Shown here: positions 6,091 to 11,854 of the stretch, in pieces
Layout: each line of letters starts with the position of its first letter
Position numbering within the stretch: the stretch's first letter is position 1
Assembly (NCBI GenBank): GCA_022615215.1
Contig: JAKEHD010000289.1
Location: 1 to 11,854 of the forward strand
Direction of reading: 5' to 3'
DNA length: 11,854 nt
Source: Blastocatellia bacterium
GTDB lineage: Bacteria; Acidobacteriota; Blastocatellia; UBA7656
Translations under genes and position numbers: made by a program
The notes under the pieces: model-generated
The model's database searches: none
Told to the model about the DNA's origin: nothing
The model's input: only the letters and a program-made list of their open reading frames with translations

Positions 6091-6367
6091 AATCCTTCCG
6101 TTCTTTCCTTGTCGGCATTCGCGCACTGATAATGCGGATAATTTCTTTGGGTCGTTCTGTGAAACAGACCAGGAGCAACCGATTATTCACAGAGTGCCCG
6201 ATGATGATCTCTCGCCTTTCATCTATGGAATGTTCCTCATCGTCAAATATTCTGGCTAATGAATCATCGAAGACTGTGCTTGCCTCATCAAAGGTGACTC
6301 CGTGCTCGATTTGATTTGATCTGGCTTTATTATCATCCCATTCAAACCGATAGCTCACGTAACTCAT
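6068..6367 (-). CDS. brnT: BrnT-family ribonuclease toxin
   Basis: This 99-residue protein has the BrnT layout throughout: FEWDDNKARSNQIEHGV near the N-terminus (8-24), FDEASTVFDD (26-35), RREIIIGHS (51-59) and the RIISAR...RKERKDYE C-terminus (78-94). The family has a RelE-like fold and cleaves mRNA to stop translation under stress until neutralised. The ATG at 6367 is preceded by GGAG at 6-nt spacing, so I prefer it over the in-frame TTG four codons upstream. It is first in an operon with the overlapping antitoxin gene. A TTGACA box lies upstream at 6417-6422. Basic and acidic residues typical of the family are present, so it is probably active. Confidence 0.9.
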   Translation of the reverse strand: MSYVSYRFEWDDNKARSNQIEHGVTFDEASTVFDDSLARIFDDEEHSIDERREIIIGHSVNNRLLLVCFTERPKEIIRIISARMPTRKERKDYEENVEF

Positions 6368-6393
6368 CCATCGCTCCAATCTCCAACGGTTTA

Positions 6394-6422
6394 TGGTTAC
6401 AAAAGAACATCTGCTCTGTCAA
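6394..6422 (-). promoter_or_regulatory. Probable promoter of the brnT operon
   Basis: Read on the minus strand, a perfect TTGACA (6422-6417) is followed after 15 bp by TGTAAC (6401-6396) or after 17 bp by the weaker TAACCA (6399-6394). It sits between the toxin start codon at 6367 and the DUF4276 stop at 6477, so the toxin-antitoxin pair can be transcribed independently of the ATPase operon. Confidence 0.5.
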
Positions 6423-6443
6423 TCGCCCTCTCCGATTTGATCG

Positions 6444-6470
6444 CGCCTCTCTTTGACATGAAGAGAGGTG
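6444..6470 (-). terminator. Hairpin after the DUF4276 gene, terminator-like
   Basis: CCTCTCTT at 6446-6453 pairs perfectly with AAGAGAGG at 6461-6468; two more pairs, one a G-U wobble, extend it. It begins seven bases beyond the DUF4276 stop codon on the minus strand. No T-run follows in that direction, so factor-independent termination would be weak. Confidence 0.45.
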
Positions 6471-6476
6471 CCCACT

Positions 6477-7070
6477 TCAGGTTCGGCTCCACTGATTGAG
6501 TTTGTGGCGCAGGTCTTTCAACAGCTTTCCAAGCGAATCATCCGCCCGCTCCATACGTTGCAAGTCCATCTGCTTCACAATGTCTGCCGCGTGTTCGATA
6601 CCACCTACCAGAGGTGAAATACCGGCCTGCTGAATGGCTTCGATGAGCAGGCCCTTGTAGCGGTCGCGCTCGCACTTATAATCAGGGGCGTCGCATCCCC
6701 TACCTAAAACCTCTTTGAATGCCGATGAATCGAGAAGCAGCCATCGCTCGATATGCGGATCGGGTATCGCGCATACGAGCAAGTCCTTGAACAGGTCGGC
6801 CGCTTCTTCAGTGATTTCCTGTTTGCGTTCCTGATGGCCTTTGCAATTGCCATCGGTCGCAACGACGAGAAGATCGGGCAATTCCTGATTGCCGATCTCC
6901 AGGTCGCGCAGATACTCCTGAAGTTCCGCGATCACTTTGCCGTGCCCGCCGCGCACGCTGCGGGGGATGATCTCTATTTGCATCTCGTATTCCTCAGCCA
7001 GCCTGTCGAGCAAAGCTTTCAAAAATTCTTCGTGCCCGAAATCTTCGACAAAGAGGATGACTTTACGCAT
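6477..7070 (-). CDS. TOPRIM-like DUF4276 protein, partner of the ATPase
   Basis: This gene encodes 197 residues. The N-terminal strand VILFVEDFGHEEF (4-16) carries the conserved acidic Glu9, LLVVATDGN (67-75) corresponds to the DxD-type metal site, and IPDPHIERWLL (102-112) is the hallmark of DUF4276, a family related to TOPRIM/RloB-like nuclease folds. The second acid of the DxD motif reads Asn75, a variation to note. The start at 7070 is preferred over an upstream in-frame ATG because AGGGG precedes it and the ATG overlaps the ATPase stop by 8 bp (ATGCGTAA). The two proteins are therefore coupled and probably form a complex, with the ATPase gating this putative nuclease. The family link is from motif recognition; the nuclease role is inferred. 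Confidence 0.8.
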   Translation of the reverse strand: MRKVILFVEDFGHEEFLKALLDRLAEEYEMQIEIIPRSVRGGHGKVIAELQEYLRDLEIGNQELPDLLVVATDGNCKGHQERKQEITEEAADLFKDLLVCAIPDPHIERWLLLDSSAFKEVLGRGCDAPDYKCERDRYKGLLIEAIQQAGISPLVGGIEHAADIVKQMDLQRMERADDSLGKLLKDLRHKLNQWSRT

Positions 7071-8364
7071 CGAAATCCCCTCGCAAAATGCGCTCGGAAA
7101 CCGGTATGCCATCCTCGGCATTCAATGCTTTATCAATATCGTGGTCTTTCCACAAAGGTTTCGTGGAGAGCGGTTCGATTCGAGTGCGCCCTTGCTCTCT
7201 GCGGCAAACAAAGAGGCTCTCAACAGAAATGAAGTCGAGCAAAACAGGCGAGTGTGTCGTTACAATCAACTGAGTATTGCCGCCACGCGCGCGGGTCTTC
7301 AGCATCTCGGCTATCAGCGAGAGGCGGCGTGGATGTACGCCGTTCTCAGGCTCTTCGAATCCCAGCAATGCAGTAGGTTCTTTAGCGCCGCCCAGCGCCA
7401 ACAACCCTAAGATGCGCAACGTGCCTTCGGACAAAACGCGCGCCGGGATTGGGGTCTTGCCTTCCAACAGTTTTAGCTCGACCTCGCCCAGGTTGTTCAC
7501 GCCGACATCTATGCCCGTTACAGACGGAACTATCATGTGCAATGCTTTTTCTACGGCCTTGAATTGCGGTTCGTCGAGTGCGCGCAGAGTATTGAGGAAC
7601 GACGCAAGCTCCTCGCCCATCAATCCGATGTGGCGCACCTCTTTGACAGAGTTCGGGGCGCGCATACGCTCTCGCGGCTCGAAGTAGAAAAAGAACCAAC
7701 TGGCCATCTCCTGACGCATGGCGACCAGATGTGGGTAATGAGGCGGATACATCGGCAAAGAGAGAATGCTGCGGTCGAGGTATCGTTCGTAGTAGGTCGG
7801 ATGCGCCTGCCCTTCCAGGCGCAGGTGCAAACGATTTTTCACTCGCTCCAGAAACGGGCGGCGCTTGCCGCTCGGCTCGCCTTTGGAGTTGAGCGCCGCA
7901 AGGTACTCGTCCGCCACGCAGAGGATGCCTGACTTCGGCCGTATCTCGATTTCGATTCGATAGCGCAGATAGGGTTCGCGGACATAAGAAGGACTTTTGT
8001 CGCCGGAATTCGCCCGCCCGTTCTTTGTCTTCTTCATCTCGCGGATTTGCCGGTTGACCGCATTGATGACCGCAGGGGAAAGCTCTATGTCTACCTCTAT
8101 ATTGAGCGATGCGGTCTCTTGCGCAAGCAGCCCTGTGACGCCGTCAGGCCCGAAGGTAAATGATTCGAGAGGAGACCCCCGATAAGGCGGCTCGAAAGCC
8201 TCTTTCAAAGTTCGGCTGGTCGCGGCCCTGGATAGAAGTTGCAGCGCGTCTAAAAAATTGCTCTTGCCTGCGGCATTCGGCCCGACGAGAACCGAGAGCG
8301 GCGCAAGCTCGACCTCTACATCTTCGAGCGATTTATAGCCTTCGATTTTGATCCGTTTGATCAT
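7063..8364 (-). CDS. OLD-like ABC-class ATPase (AAA_21/AAA_15 type)
   Basis: This 433-residue SMC/ABC-class ATPase has Walker A GPNAAGKS (28-35), signature LSEGT (311-315), Walker B ending in FEEPENG (336-342) and switch histidine in TTHSP (369-373). A variable insert of about 270 residues separates Walker A from the signature. There is no zinc hook, and unlike true OLD proteins it has no C-terminal TOPRIM domain; that function appears to be encoded separately by the overlapping next gene. In this class, dimerisation on ATP senses DNA or phage components and controls a nuclease. The ATG at 8364 opens directly into MIKRIKIEGYKSL, a typical family N-terminus, although the ribosome binding site is weak. 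A hairpin separates it from the upstream nuclease-like gene, 63 bp away. A decayed copy of its 3' end lies at 5381-5650. Confidence 0.9.
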   Translation of the reverse strand: MIKRIKIEGYKSLEDVEVELAPLSVLVGPNAAGKSNFLDALQLLSRAATSRTLKEAFEPPYRGSPLESFTFGPDGVTGLLAQETASLNIEVDIELSPAVINAVNRQIREMKKTKNGRANSGDKSPSYVREPYLRYRIEIEIRPKSGILCVADEYLAALNSKGEPSGKRRPFLERVKNRLHLRLEGQAHPTYYERYLDRSILSLPMYPPHYPHLVAMRQEMASWFFFYFEPRERMRAPNSVKEVRHIGLMGEELASFLNTLRALDEPQFKAVEKALHMIVPSVTGIDVGVNNLGEVELKLLEGKTPIPARVLSEGTLRILGLLALGGAKEPTALLGFEEPENGVHPRRLSLIAEMLKTRARGGNTQLIVTTHSPVLLDFISVESLFVCRREQGRTRIEPLSTKPLWKDHDIDKALNAEDGIPVSERILRGDFDA

Positions 8365-8388
8365 CTGATGCTCTGGAATTTGCTTATA

Positions 8389-8423
8389 CTGTGCAGCGTA
8401 ATTTGCGACTACGCTGCGTACAG
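8389..8423. repeat. Hairpin between the nuclease-like and ATPase genes
   Basis: GCAGCGTA (8393-8400) pairs exactly with TACGCTGC (8410-8417) across a 9-nt loop, and CTGT/ACAG extends it beyond a 2-nt bulge. On the minus strand it starts four bases after the stop codon of the nuclease-like gene and ends about 25 bases before the ATPase start. It could terminate or attenuate transcription between the two genes, which bears on whether they are one operon. No T-run follows. Confidence 0.6.
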
Positions 8424-8427
8424 CAAG

Positions 8428-8895
8428 TTAGTCAACGGTGTGGACAGCGCCAAGCACCTTTTGCCGCCACTTTTCGGCATTCATTCGGTGCTGTTCCAGA
8501 AGGTCGCGAAGCTTCGAGCCTGGATGGGTATTTGTATAATAGCCTTTTTTCCATGATGCCGTCTTTGTCCATCCCATTGCATCGGCAATGACTAGTGCCT
8601 CGTCGTATTTCATAGCAAATGTGACTTCATCTTGCGGCGAATCAATATGCCAGATGTGGGCGATTAGGAGGTTCGGAAACTTCGCGTACTTTGCATCGAG
8701 ACTGAATGTACATTCGGAGCATGCTTTCATCTGAATAGGTACAGCAGAAAACTGCATGATTCGTGGTCCGAGGTCGGCATAAGCGATGAGATCAATTCCT
8801 CGATCTCGGATTGGAAGCGCAACTTCGAGACCTGCGCGAAGAAGTTCATCAATGAGACGATTCCGTCCCAGAAGTTCTATAATCTGCGATTCCAT
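8428..8895 (-). CDS. Small PD-(D/E)xK-like protein, putative nuclease
   Basis: This gene encodes 155 residues with no signal peptide or membrane segment. The N-terminal half has an alpha-beta pattern reminiscent of restriction-type nucleases: helix ELLGRNRLIDELLRAG, then RDRGIDLIAYAD with Asp35, then VPIQMKAC with Gln55 and Lys57, giving a D-X(n)-QxK core in place of the usual ExK. The C-terminal half carries ALVIADAMGWTKTASWKKG and is not assigned. The ATG at 8895 is preferred over a GTG at 8913 because a family-like MESQIIELLGRN start follows it; the ribosome binding site (GGAA) is weak. It is encoded 63 bp upstream of the ATPase on the same strand, with a hairpin between. It may belong to the ATPase/DUF4276 locus or be a separate passenger. 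The nuclease call is inferred from motif spacing. Confidence 0.7.
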   Translation of the reverse strand: MESQIIELLGRNRLIDELLRAGLEVALPIRDRGIDLIAYADLGPRIMQFSAVPIQMKACSECTFSLDAKYAKFPNLLIAHIWHIDSPQDEVTFAMKYDEALVIADAMGWTKTASWKKGYYTNTHPGSKLRDLLEQHRMNAEKWRQKVLGAVHTVD

Positions 8896-8931
8896 TGAAG
8901 TTTCCAGTAGCACATCCGGCTAATGATGCTT

Positions 8932-9049
8932 TATACTGCGCCCGGCATGAGTTGAGGGTTTCCCTCAATCCCCTAAATGCGCGCGCCGCTTGCAGGCAGG
9001 ATGCCTGCGCTCCCAGGAAAAACTGTCACTTTACCCCGCGCGCAGTATA
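8932..9049. mobile_element. 118-bp MITE-like element with 10-bp terminal inverted repeats
   Basis: TATACTGCGC (8932-8941) and GCGCAGTATA (9040-9049) are exact inverted repeats bounding 118 bp with no coding capacity. Inside are two perfect 7-bp hairpins with 3-nt loops: TTGAGGG/CCCTCAA (8952-8958/8962-8968) and GCAGGCA/TGCCTGC (8992-8998/9002-9008). The right 34 bases recur at 177-210. Each end carries an outward-facing TATA-like hexamer; the left one (TATAAA on the minus strand) lies about 35 bp before the nuclease-like gene. No target duplication is evident beyond the TA-rich ends. It is probably a non-autonomous dispersed repeat. Confidence 0.6.
9016..9049 (+). repeat. Dispersed intergenic repeat, copy 2
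   Basis: This is the right-hand 34 bases of the 118-bp element, matching 177-210 at 31 of 34 positions. The CTGTCA-N17-TATACA pair within it points toward the 3' end of the M28 gene and would give an antisense transcript if active. Confidence 0.7.
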
Positions 9050-9081
9050 CATCCAATCTCCATTTACGAATTTCGCCCGCC

Positions 9082-11280
9082 CTACTTCCCTTCGAGCAAT
9101 CGTGTCGCTTTGTCTATCTGAGATGCGAGCGCGCTGAGTGCGGCGCTCACGTTTTTCATTTGAGGGTCGACCTCGTCCCAGTTCTTCTGCTCTATGGCTT
9201 CGCGCACGCCGGGGATTGTCTTCACGCCGTAGCCTGTGTAAAAGCCCGGCGCATAAATCTGATGCTTGAACCAGGGGCGGCGCGGGAGACCCTGCTCGTT
9301 TGTGAGTTGTCGCTCCGATTTGTAAAGCAACTCATTGAGCGCCTTCACCTGCTTCACCTGCTCGAAATTTTTTGCGCTCGCTTTGCGAAGGGCTTCTTCA
9401 TATCGGCGGGCGCTCTGATCAAGCGCGCGCGCGGCGGATTTCAAGGACGCAAAGTCTACGGCTTTCGGCGCTCCGGCTATCTTTTCAAGTCGCTCTATCT
9501 CTTCGATGTAGCCGTTCACGGTTTCAGCCAGATTCGTGAACTCAAACGGCAGCACATCCGCGCCCGCGAGCCTCATGACGATTGTGCCGTTGAACTGCGA
9601 AAGCGCCCGCCCGTACTCGAACGTCGTGTCGGAAAATTTCGTGTACCAGGCGAACGAATCATAAGCCGAATGATAGACGCCTCCGCCCCCTTCGCCGCCA
9701 AATCCGGTGTTCAGCGACGCGATGCCAAGATGCTGAATGAACGGCGTGTAGTCCGACCCCGACCCGAGTGCGCTTATCGCGAGGTCTGAGCGGGCTTCGA
9801 TTTTTCTCTTCTCTTCACGCTCGGCGGCCTGCTCGATTCGACGGTCCTTGAGAGCAGCCCAAAGCGACTTATTTCTTTTCGGGTCGGAAATATCGCGCGC
9901 CACTTCGTTGATGAATCGCTCCAGACTGTGAGAGCCGCCCATCTGGATCCAGCCCTTGCCCGTGCTGTCTGAGTTCAAATAAACGACCGCCTTCTGTTTG
10001 AGTTCTTCCGCATGAGTTTCGGCCCATTCGGTCGAGCCGAGCAGGGCAGGCTCTTCGCCGTCCCACGCGCAGAGTATTATCGTCCGCTTAGGCCGCCACC
10101 CCTGACGGAGCGATTCGCCCATCGCGCGTCCCGCTTCCATCACAGTCACCATGCCGCTTATCGGGTCTGTCGCGCCGTTGACCCACGCGTCGTGGTGATT
10201 GCCGTAGACTATCCATTCGTCGGGATAAGCGTTCCCCTCTATCCGGGCGATCACGTTGTAGAGCGTCTGTAGCGACCAGTCGAACGAGAGCTTCAATCGC
10301 ACGCGCGCCGGTCCCGGCCCTACGTGATATGTGATGGGGAGCGCGCCGCGCCAGGGCTGGGGAACTACCGGCCCGCCGAGGGCTTTCAAAAGGGGCAGCG
10401 CGTCCGCGTAAGAGATGGGCAGCACAGGTATCTTCATTATGACTTTGGCCTCTTCACGCGGGAGGCGGCGCGCGCCCTTGACCGCGCCCCATCCGGGAGT
10501 GAGCGGGTCGCCGGGATGAACGGGCATATCCATGACCGAACCGCGCTGCACTCCGCGCTCAGGGCGGTAAGGGCCTGCGGGATAAACGTCCCCTTGAAAG
10601 TATCCGTCGTCTCGCGGGTCTGAATATATCAAACATCCTATCGCGCCGTGCTCGTAAGCCACTTTCGGTTTTATGCCGCGCCAGCTTGCGCCGTAGCGCG
10701 CGATGACGATTTTGCCTTTTACGTCGACGCCCATCTTTTCCAGCACTTCGTAATCGGCAGGCACCCCGTAGTTGACATAAACAAGCTGGCCCGTCACGTC
10801 GCCGTCGGCCGAGAAAGCGTTGTAAGACGGCAATTGATTTTCATCGCCGGAGTCAGGGTCTTCGGTCAGGGCAGGCTCTTTCAACTGAGCGCGAAACCTT
10901 TCGGGTTCGATCATCTCAAGCAGTCGCTCCTTAGGCGTCGGGAACAACACGTCGAACTCTTCGATTTCCGCTTTGAATCCCCACGAGCGAAACTTGTCGC
11001 GCATCCACTCGGCGTTCTGCCTGCCATAGGCCGAGCCTACGTGATGGGGTTCGGCTGAAAGATGCTTCATGTACTCCCGCAGGAGATCGGGTTTGGGAAG
11101 GGCGCGCATCTTTTCTTCCCATTCGATCTGGCTTTTGGCGTTTGAAGCGGTGTATCCGCGAAGAGAGCGTTCGCCGTTCTTTTTGTCCGACTGGCCTTGC
11201 GCGACAGGGAGCAGCGAACCGAAAGCGATGACGAAAGAGACGACTACGATGACAAATTTTTCGAGAGAATTCCGACCCAT
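9082..11280 (-). CDS. Secreted M28B zinc peptidase, glutamate carboxypeptidase II-like
   Basis: This 732-residue protein has a Sec signal peptide (core at about 9-25, cleavage near AQG-QS). Its layout matches the GCPII/transferrin-receptor-like M28B family: a split catalytic domain with an inserted PA domain (about 155-330), the zinc peptidase core (about 335-570) and a TFR-type helical dimerisation domain (about 580-732). Zinc ligands and catalytic residues align with human GCPII: His362 in NHHDAW, Asp372 in TDPISG, catalytic Glu409 and ligand Glu410 in AWDGEE, Asp438 in LNSDST and His537 in YHSAYD. It should cleave C-terminal residues (often Glu/Asp) or dipeptides from peptides outside the cytoplasm. 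A consensus AGGAGG six bases before the ATG gives strong initiation. It is monocistronic with its own promoter. Substrate preference is not readable from sequence. Confidence 0.93.
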   Translation of the reverse strand: MGRNSLEKFVIVVVSFVIAFGSLLPVAQGQSDKKNGERSLRGYTASNAKSQIEWEEKMRALPKPDLLREYMKHLSAEPHHVGSAYGRQNAEWMRDKFRSWGFKAEIEEFDVLFPTPKERLLEMIEPERFRAQLKEPALTEDPDSGDENQLPSYNAFSADGDVTGQLVYVNYGVPADYEVLEKMGVDVKGKIVIARYGASWRGIKPKVAYEHGAIGCLIYSDPRDDGYFQGDVYPAGPYRPERGVQRGSVMDMPVHPGDPLTPGWGAVKGARRLPREEAKVIMKIPVLPISYADALPLLKALGGPVVPQPWRGALPITYHVGPGPARVRLKLSFDWSLQTLYNVIARIEGNAYPDEWIVYGNHHDAWVNGATDPISGMVTVMEAGRAMGESLRQGWRPKRTIILCAWDGEEPALLGSTEWAETHAEELKQKAVVYLNSDSTGKGWIQMGGSHSLERFINEVARDISDPKRNKSLWAALKDRRIEQAAEREEKRKIEARSDLAISALGSGSDYTPFIQHLGIASLNTGFGGEGGGGVYHSAYDSFAWYTKFSDTTFEYGRALSQFNGTIVMRLAGADVLPFEFTNLAETVNGYIEEIERLEKIAGAPKAVDFASLKSAARALDQSARRYEEALRKASAKNFEQVKQVKALNELLYKSERQLTNEQGLPRRPWFKHQIYAPGFYTGYGVKTIPGVREAIEQKNWDEVDPQMKNVSAALSALASQIDKATRLLEGK

Positions 11281-11305
11281 AGATTTCCTCCTGATTCGGG
11301 CGAAA

Positions 11306-11335
11306 AGTATAACTACCGTCAGGCAGGGGGCGCAA
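11306..11335 (-). promoter_or_regulatory. Promoter of the M28 peptidase gene
   Basis: Read on the minus strand, TTGCGC (11335-11330) and TATACT (11311-11306) are spaced by 18 bp and lie about 25-55 bp upstream of the start codon. Together with the AGGAGG ribosome binding site (11287-11292 on the plus strand as CCTCCT) this makes a simple short-leader transcription unit. Confidence 0.55.
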
Positions 11336-11342
11336 TGTGCAA

Positions 11343-11370
11343 GGATGAAGGATGAGGGATGAAGGATGAA
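11343..11370. repeat. Four-copy heptad microsatellite (GGATGAA)
   Basis: Four tandem heptads, GGATGAA with one copy reading GGATGAG, run without interruption upstream of the M28 promoter. Such short tandem tracts vary in copy number by slippage. Here it is intergenic, so the effect would at most be on promoter spacing. Confidence 0.85.
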
Positions 11371-11528
11371 AGCATATTCACTGGGGTGCGGTTCCAGAAA
11401 GTCGGTGCATAGTTGAAAGGGAAGCCTAACACAGGCGGCAGTTGGTGGTACTTGAGGAGAAAAGATCGCAGTAACGAGAAAGTCTTCCTTTTGAAACTCT
11501 TACCTACTTCAGCCGGGATTCCCTCTTC

Positions 11529-11642
11529 TCGAATCCCACCGATGGAAATCGGTGGATGGTTAAAGTCCAGCCTACAAACAGGGCGCTCCTTTTTGTCGAA
11601 TCCCACCGATGGAAATCGGTGGATGGTTAAAGTCCAGCCTAC
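11529..11642. repeat. Two exact 47-bp direct repeats, each with a GNRA-loop hairpin
   Basis: Bases 11529-11575 and 11596-11642 are identical over 47 bp (67-bp period, 20-bp spacer). Each copy holds a perfect 8-bp stem CCACCGAT/ATCGGTGG closed by GGAA, a GNRA tetraloop. The first stem is at 11536-11543/11548-11555. The same copies end in GGATGGTTAAAGTCCAGCC, and shorter related GGATTTTAAC motifs follow. Two copies with one spacer are too few, and the spacer too short, for a CRISPR array. Confidence 0.85.
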
Positions 11643-11800
11643 TGCCAGGAAGGATTTTAACTCGCCCGCAACAATAAATGTATTCATTCTGTCGGCTGTG
11701 GGATTTGTTTGAAATGTCAGGTACATAGGCAGGATTTTAACGATCTCCCAACTACCGTTGAACTAAGCGCTACGCGCAGATGTGTGCTGTCATCACTTGA

Positions 11801-11838
11801 TTGATCTCGATCATTCTCCCACCGAATCGATCTATACT
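11801..11838 (+). promoter_or_regulatory. FNR/CRP-family-like site and -10 box at the right edge
   Basis: TTGAT-CTCG-ATCAT (11801-11814) matches the FNR/Dnr consensus TTGATNNNNATCAA at nine of ten fixed positions. TATACT (11833-11838) follows, and there is no good -35 box. The site centre falls about 37-41 bp upstream of the expected transcription start, the arrangement of activator-dependent class II promoters. The controlled gene would lie right of the window. Confidence 0.4.
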
Positions 11839-11854
11839 TCCTCTACCAAACAAA

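Larger units (their letters stand above)
11281..11854. other. 574-bp gene-free region rich in repeats
   Basis: No credible gene was found. The long minus-strand frame at 11319-11726 is generated by the repeats themselves. The region holds the M28 promoter, a heptad repeat, two exact 47-bp direct repeats with hairpins, two AGGATTTTAAC motifs 80 bp apart (11651-11661 and 11731-11741) and a probable regulatory site for a gene lying right of the window. Confidence 0.7.

Noticed and set aside
6753..7410. Plus-strand frames opposite the DUF4276 and ATPase genes.
   Set aside because: They are antisense to genes with clear family motifs and lack ribosome binding sites.
8977..9789. 270-codon plus-strand frame opposite the M28 gene.
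   Set aside because: It is antisense to a peptidase with all catalytic motifs intact and has no domain of its own, although the repeat-borne promoter-like pair at 9023-9050 points into it.
11529..11642. Possible CRISPR array.
   Set aside because: Only two repeats with one 20-bp spacer, a repeat unit of 47 bp, and no cas genes in the window.
11319..11726. 135-codon minus-strand frame near the right edge.
   Set aside because: Its protein contains the same segment twice because it reads through the 47-bp direct repeats and the heptad tract. It is repeat-derived, not a gene.

Overview
The window looks like a piece of an Acidobacteriota chromosome, probably of the Blastocatellia. This is inferred from the large membrane-anchored Ser/Thr kinase with an N-terminal zinc ribbon, Asn/Ser/Gly-rich linker and extracytoplasmic YARHG plus NTF2-like tail, from the secreted peptidases, and from gene gaps full of hairpin repeats. 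No rRNA, tRNA, phage structural gene, transposase or CRISPR array was seen, so the assignment is not proven.

Layout. Bases 1-251 hold an 18-bp inverted repeat and a copy of a dispersed repeat, followed by a small conserved-looking protein (252-452). After a 407-bp gap comes a secreted CX5R tyrosine/dual-specificity phosphatase (860-1483) with a good intrinsic terminator, then a 711-residue receptor-type Ser/Thr kinase (1681-3816). The kinase converges on a secreted M24 metallopeptidase (3918-5288, minus), and two mirror-image hairpins lie between them. Upstream of the M24 gene are a nested palindrome, a decayed 3' piece of an ATPase gene (about 5381-5650) and an 88-bp imperfect palindrome with perfect 20-bp arms (5736-5823). 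Then come a BrnT-type toxin and its antitoxin (5842-6367, minus), a TOPRIM-like DUF4276 protein (6477-7070), an OLD-like/AAA_21-type ATPase (7063-8364) and a PD-(D/E)xK-like protein (8428-8895), all on the minus strand. A 118-bp terminal-inverted-repeat element (8932-9049) follows. The last gene is a secreted M28B glutamate-carboxypeptidase-like peptidase (9082-11280, minus). The final 570 bp hold its promoter, a heptad repeat, two exact 47-bp direct repeats with GNRA-loop hairpins, and an FNR/CRP-like site at the right edge.

How the parts relate. The most interesting part is 5381-8895. An ATPase gene overlaps a TOPRIM-like gene by 8 bp (ATGCGTAA), a nuclease-like gene lies just upstream, a toxin-antitoxin pair just downstream, and a broken second copy of the ATPase 3' end beyond that. 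This gene content fits an accessory defence locus. The ATPase-TOPRIM pairing resembles known ABC-ATPase/TOPRIM systems such as OLD and PARIS in logic, but the three-gene set is not one I can name. The two secreted metallopeptidases suggest extracellular or periplasmic peptide breakdown. The kinase and phosphatase are neighbours, but their catalytic domains are predicted to lie on opposite sides of the membrane.
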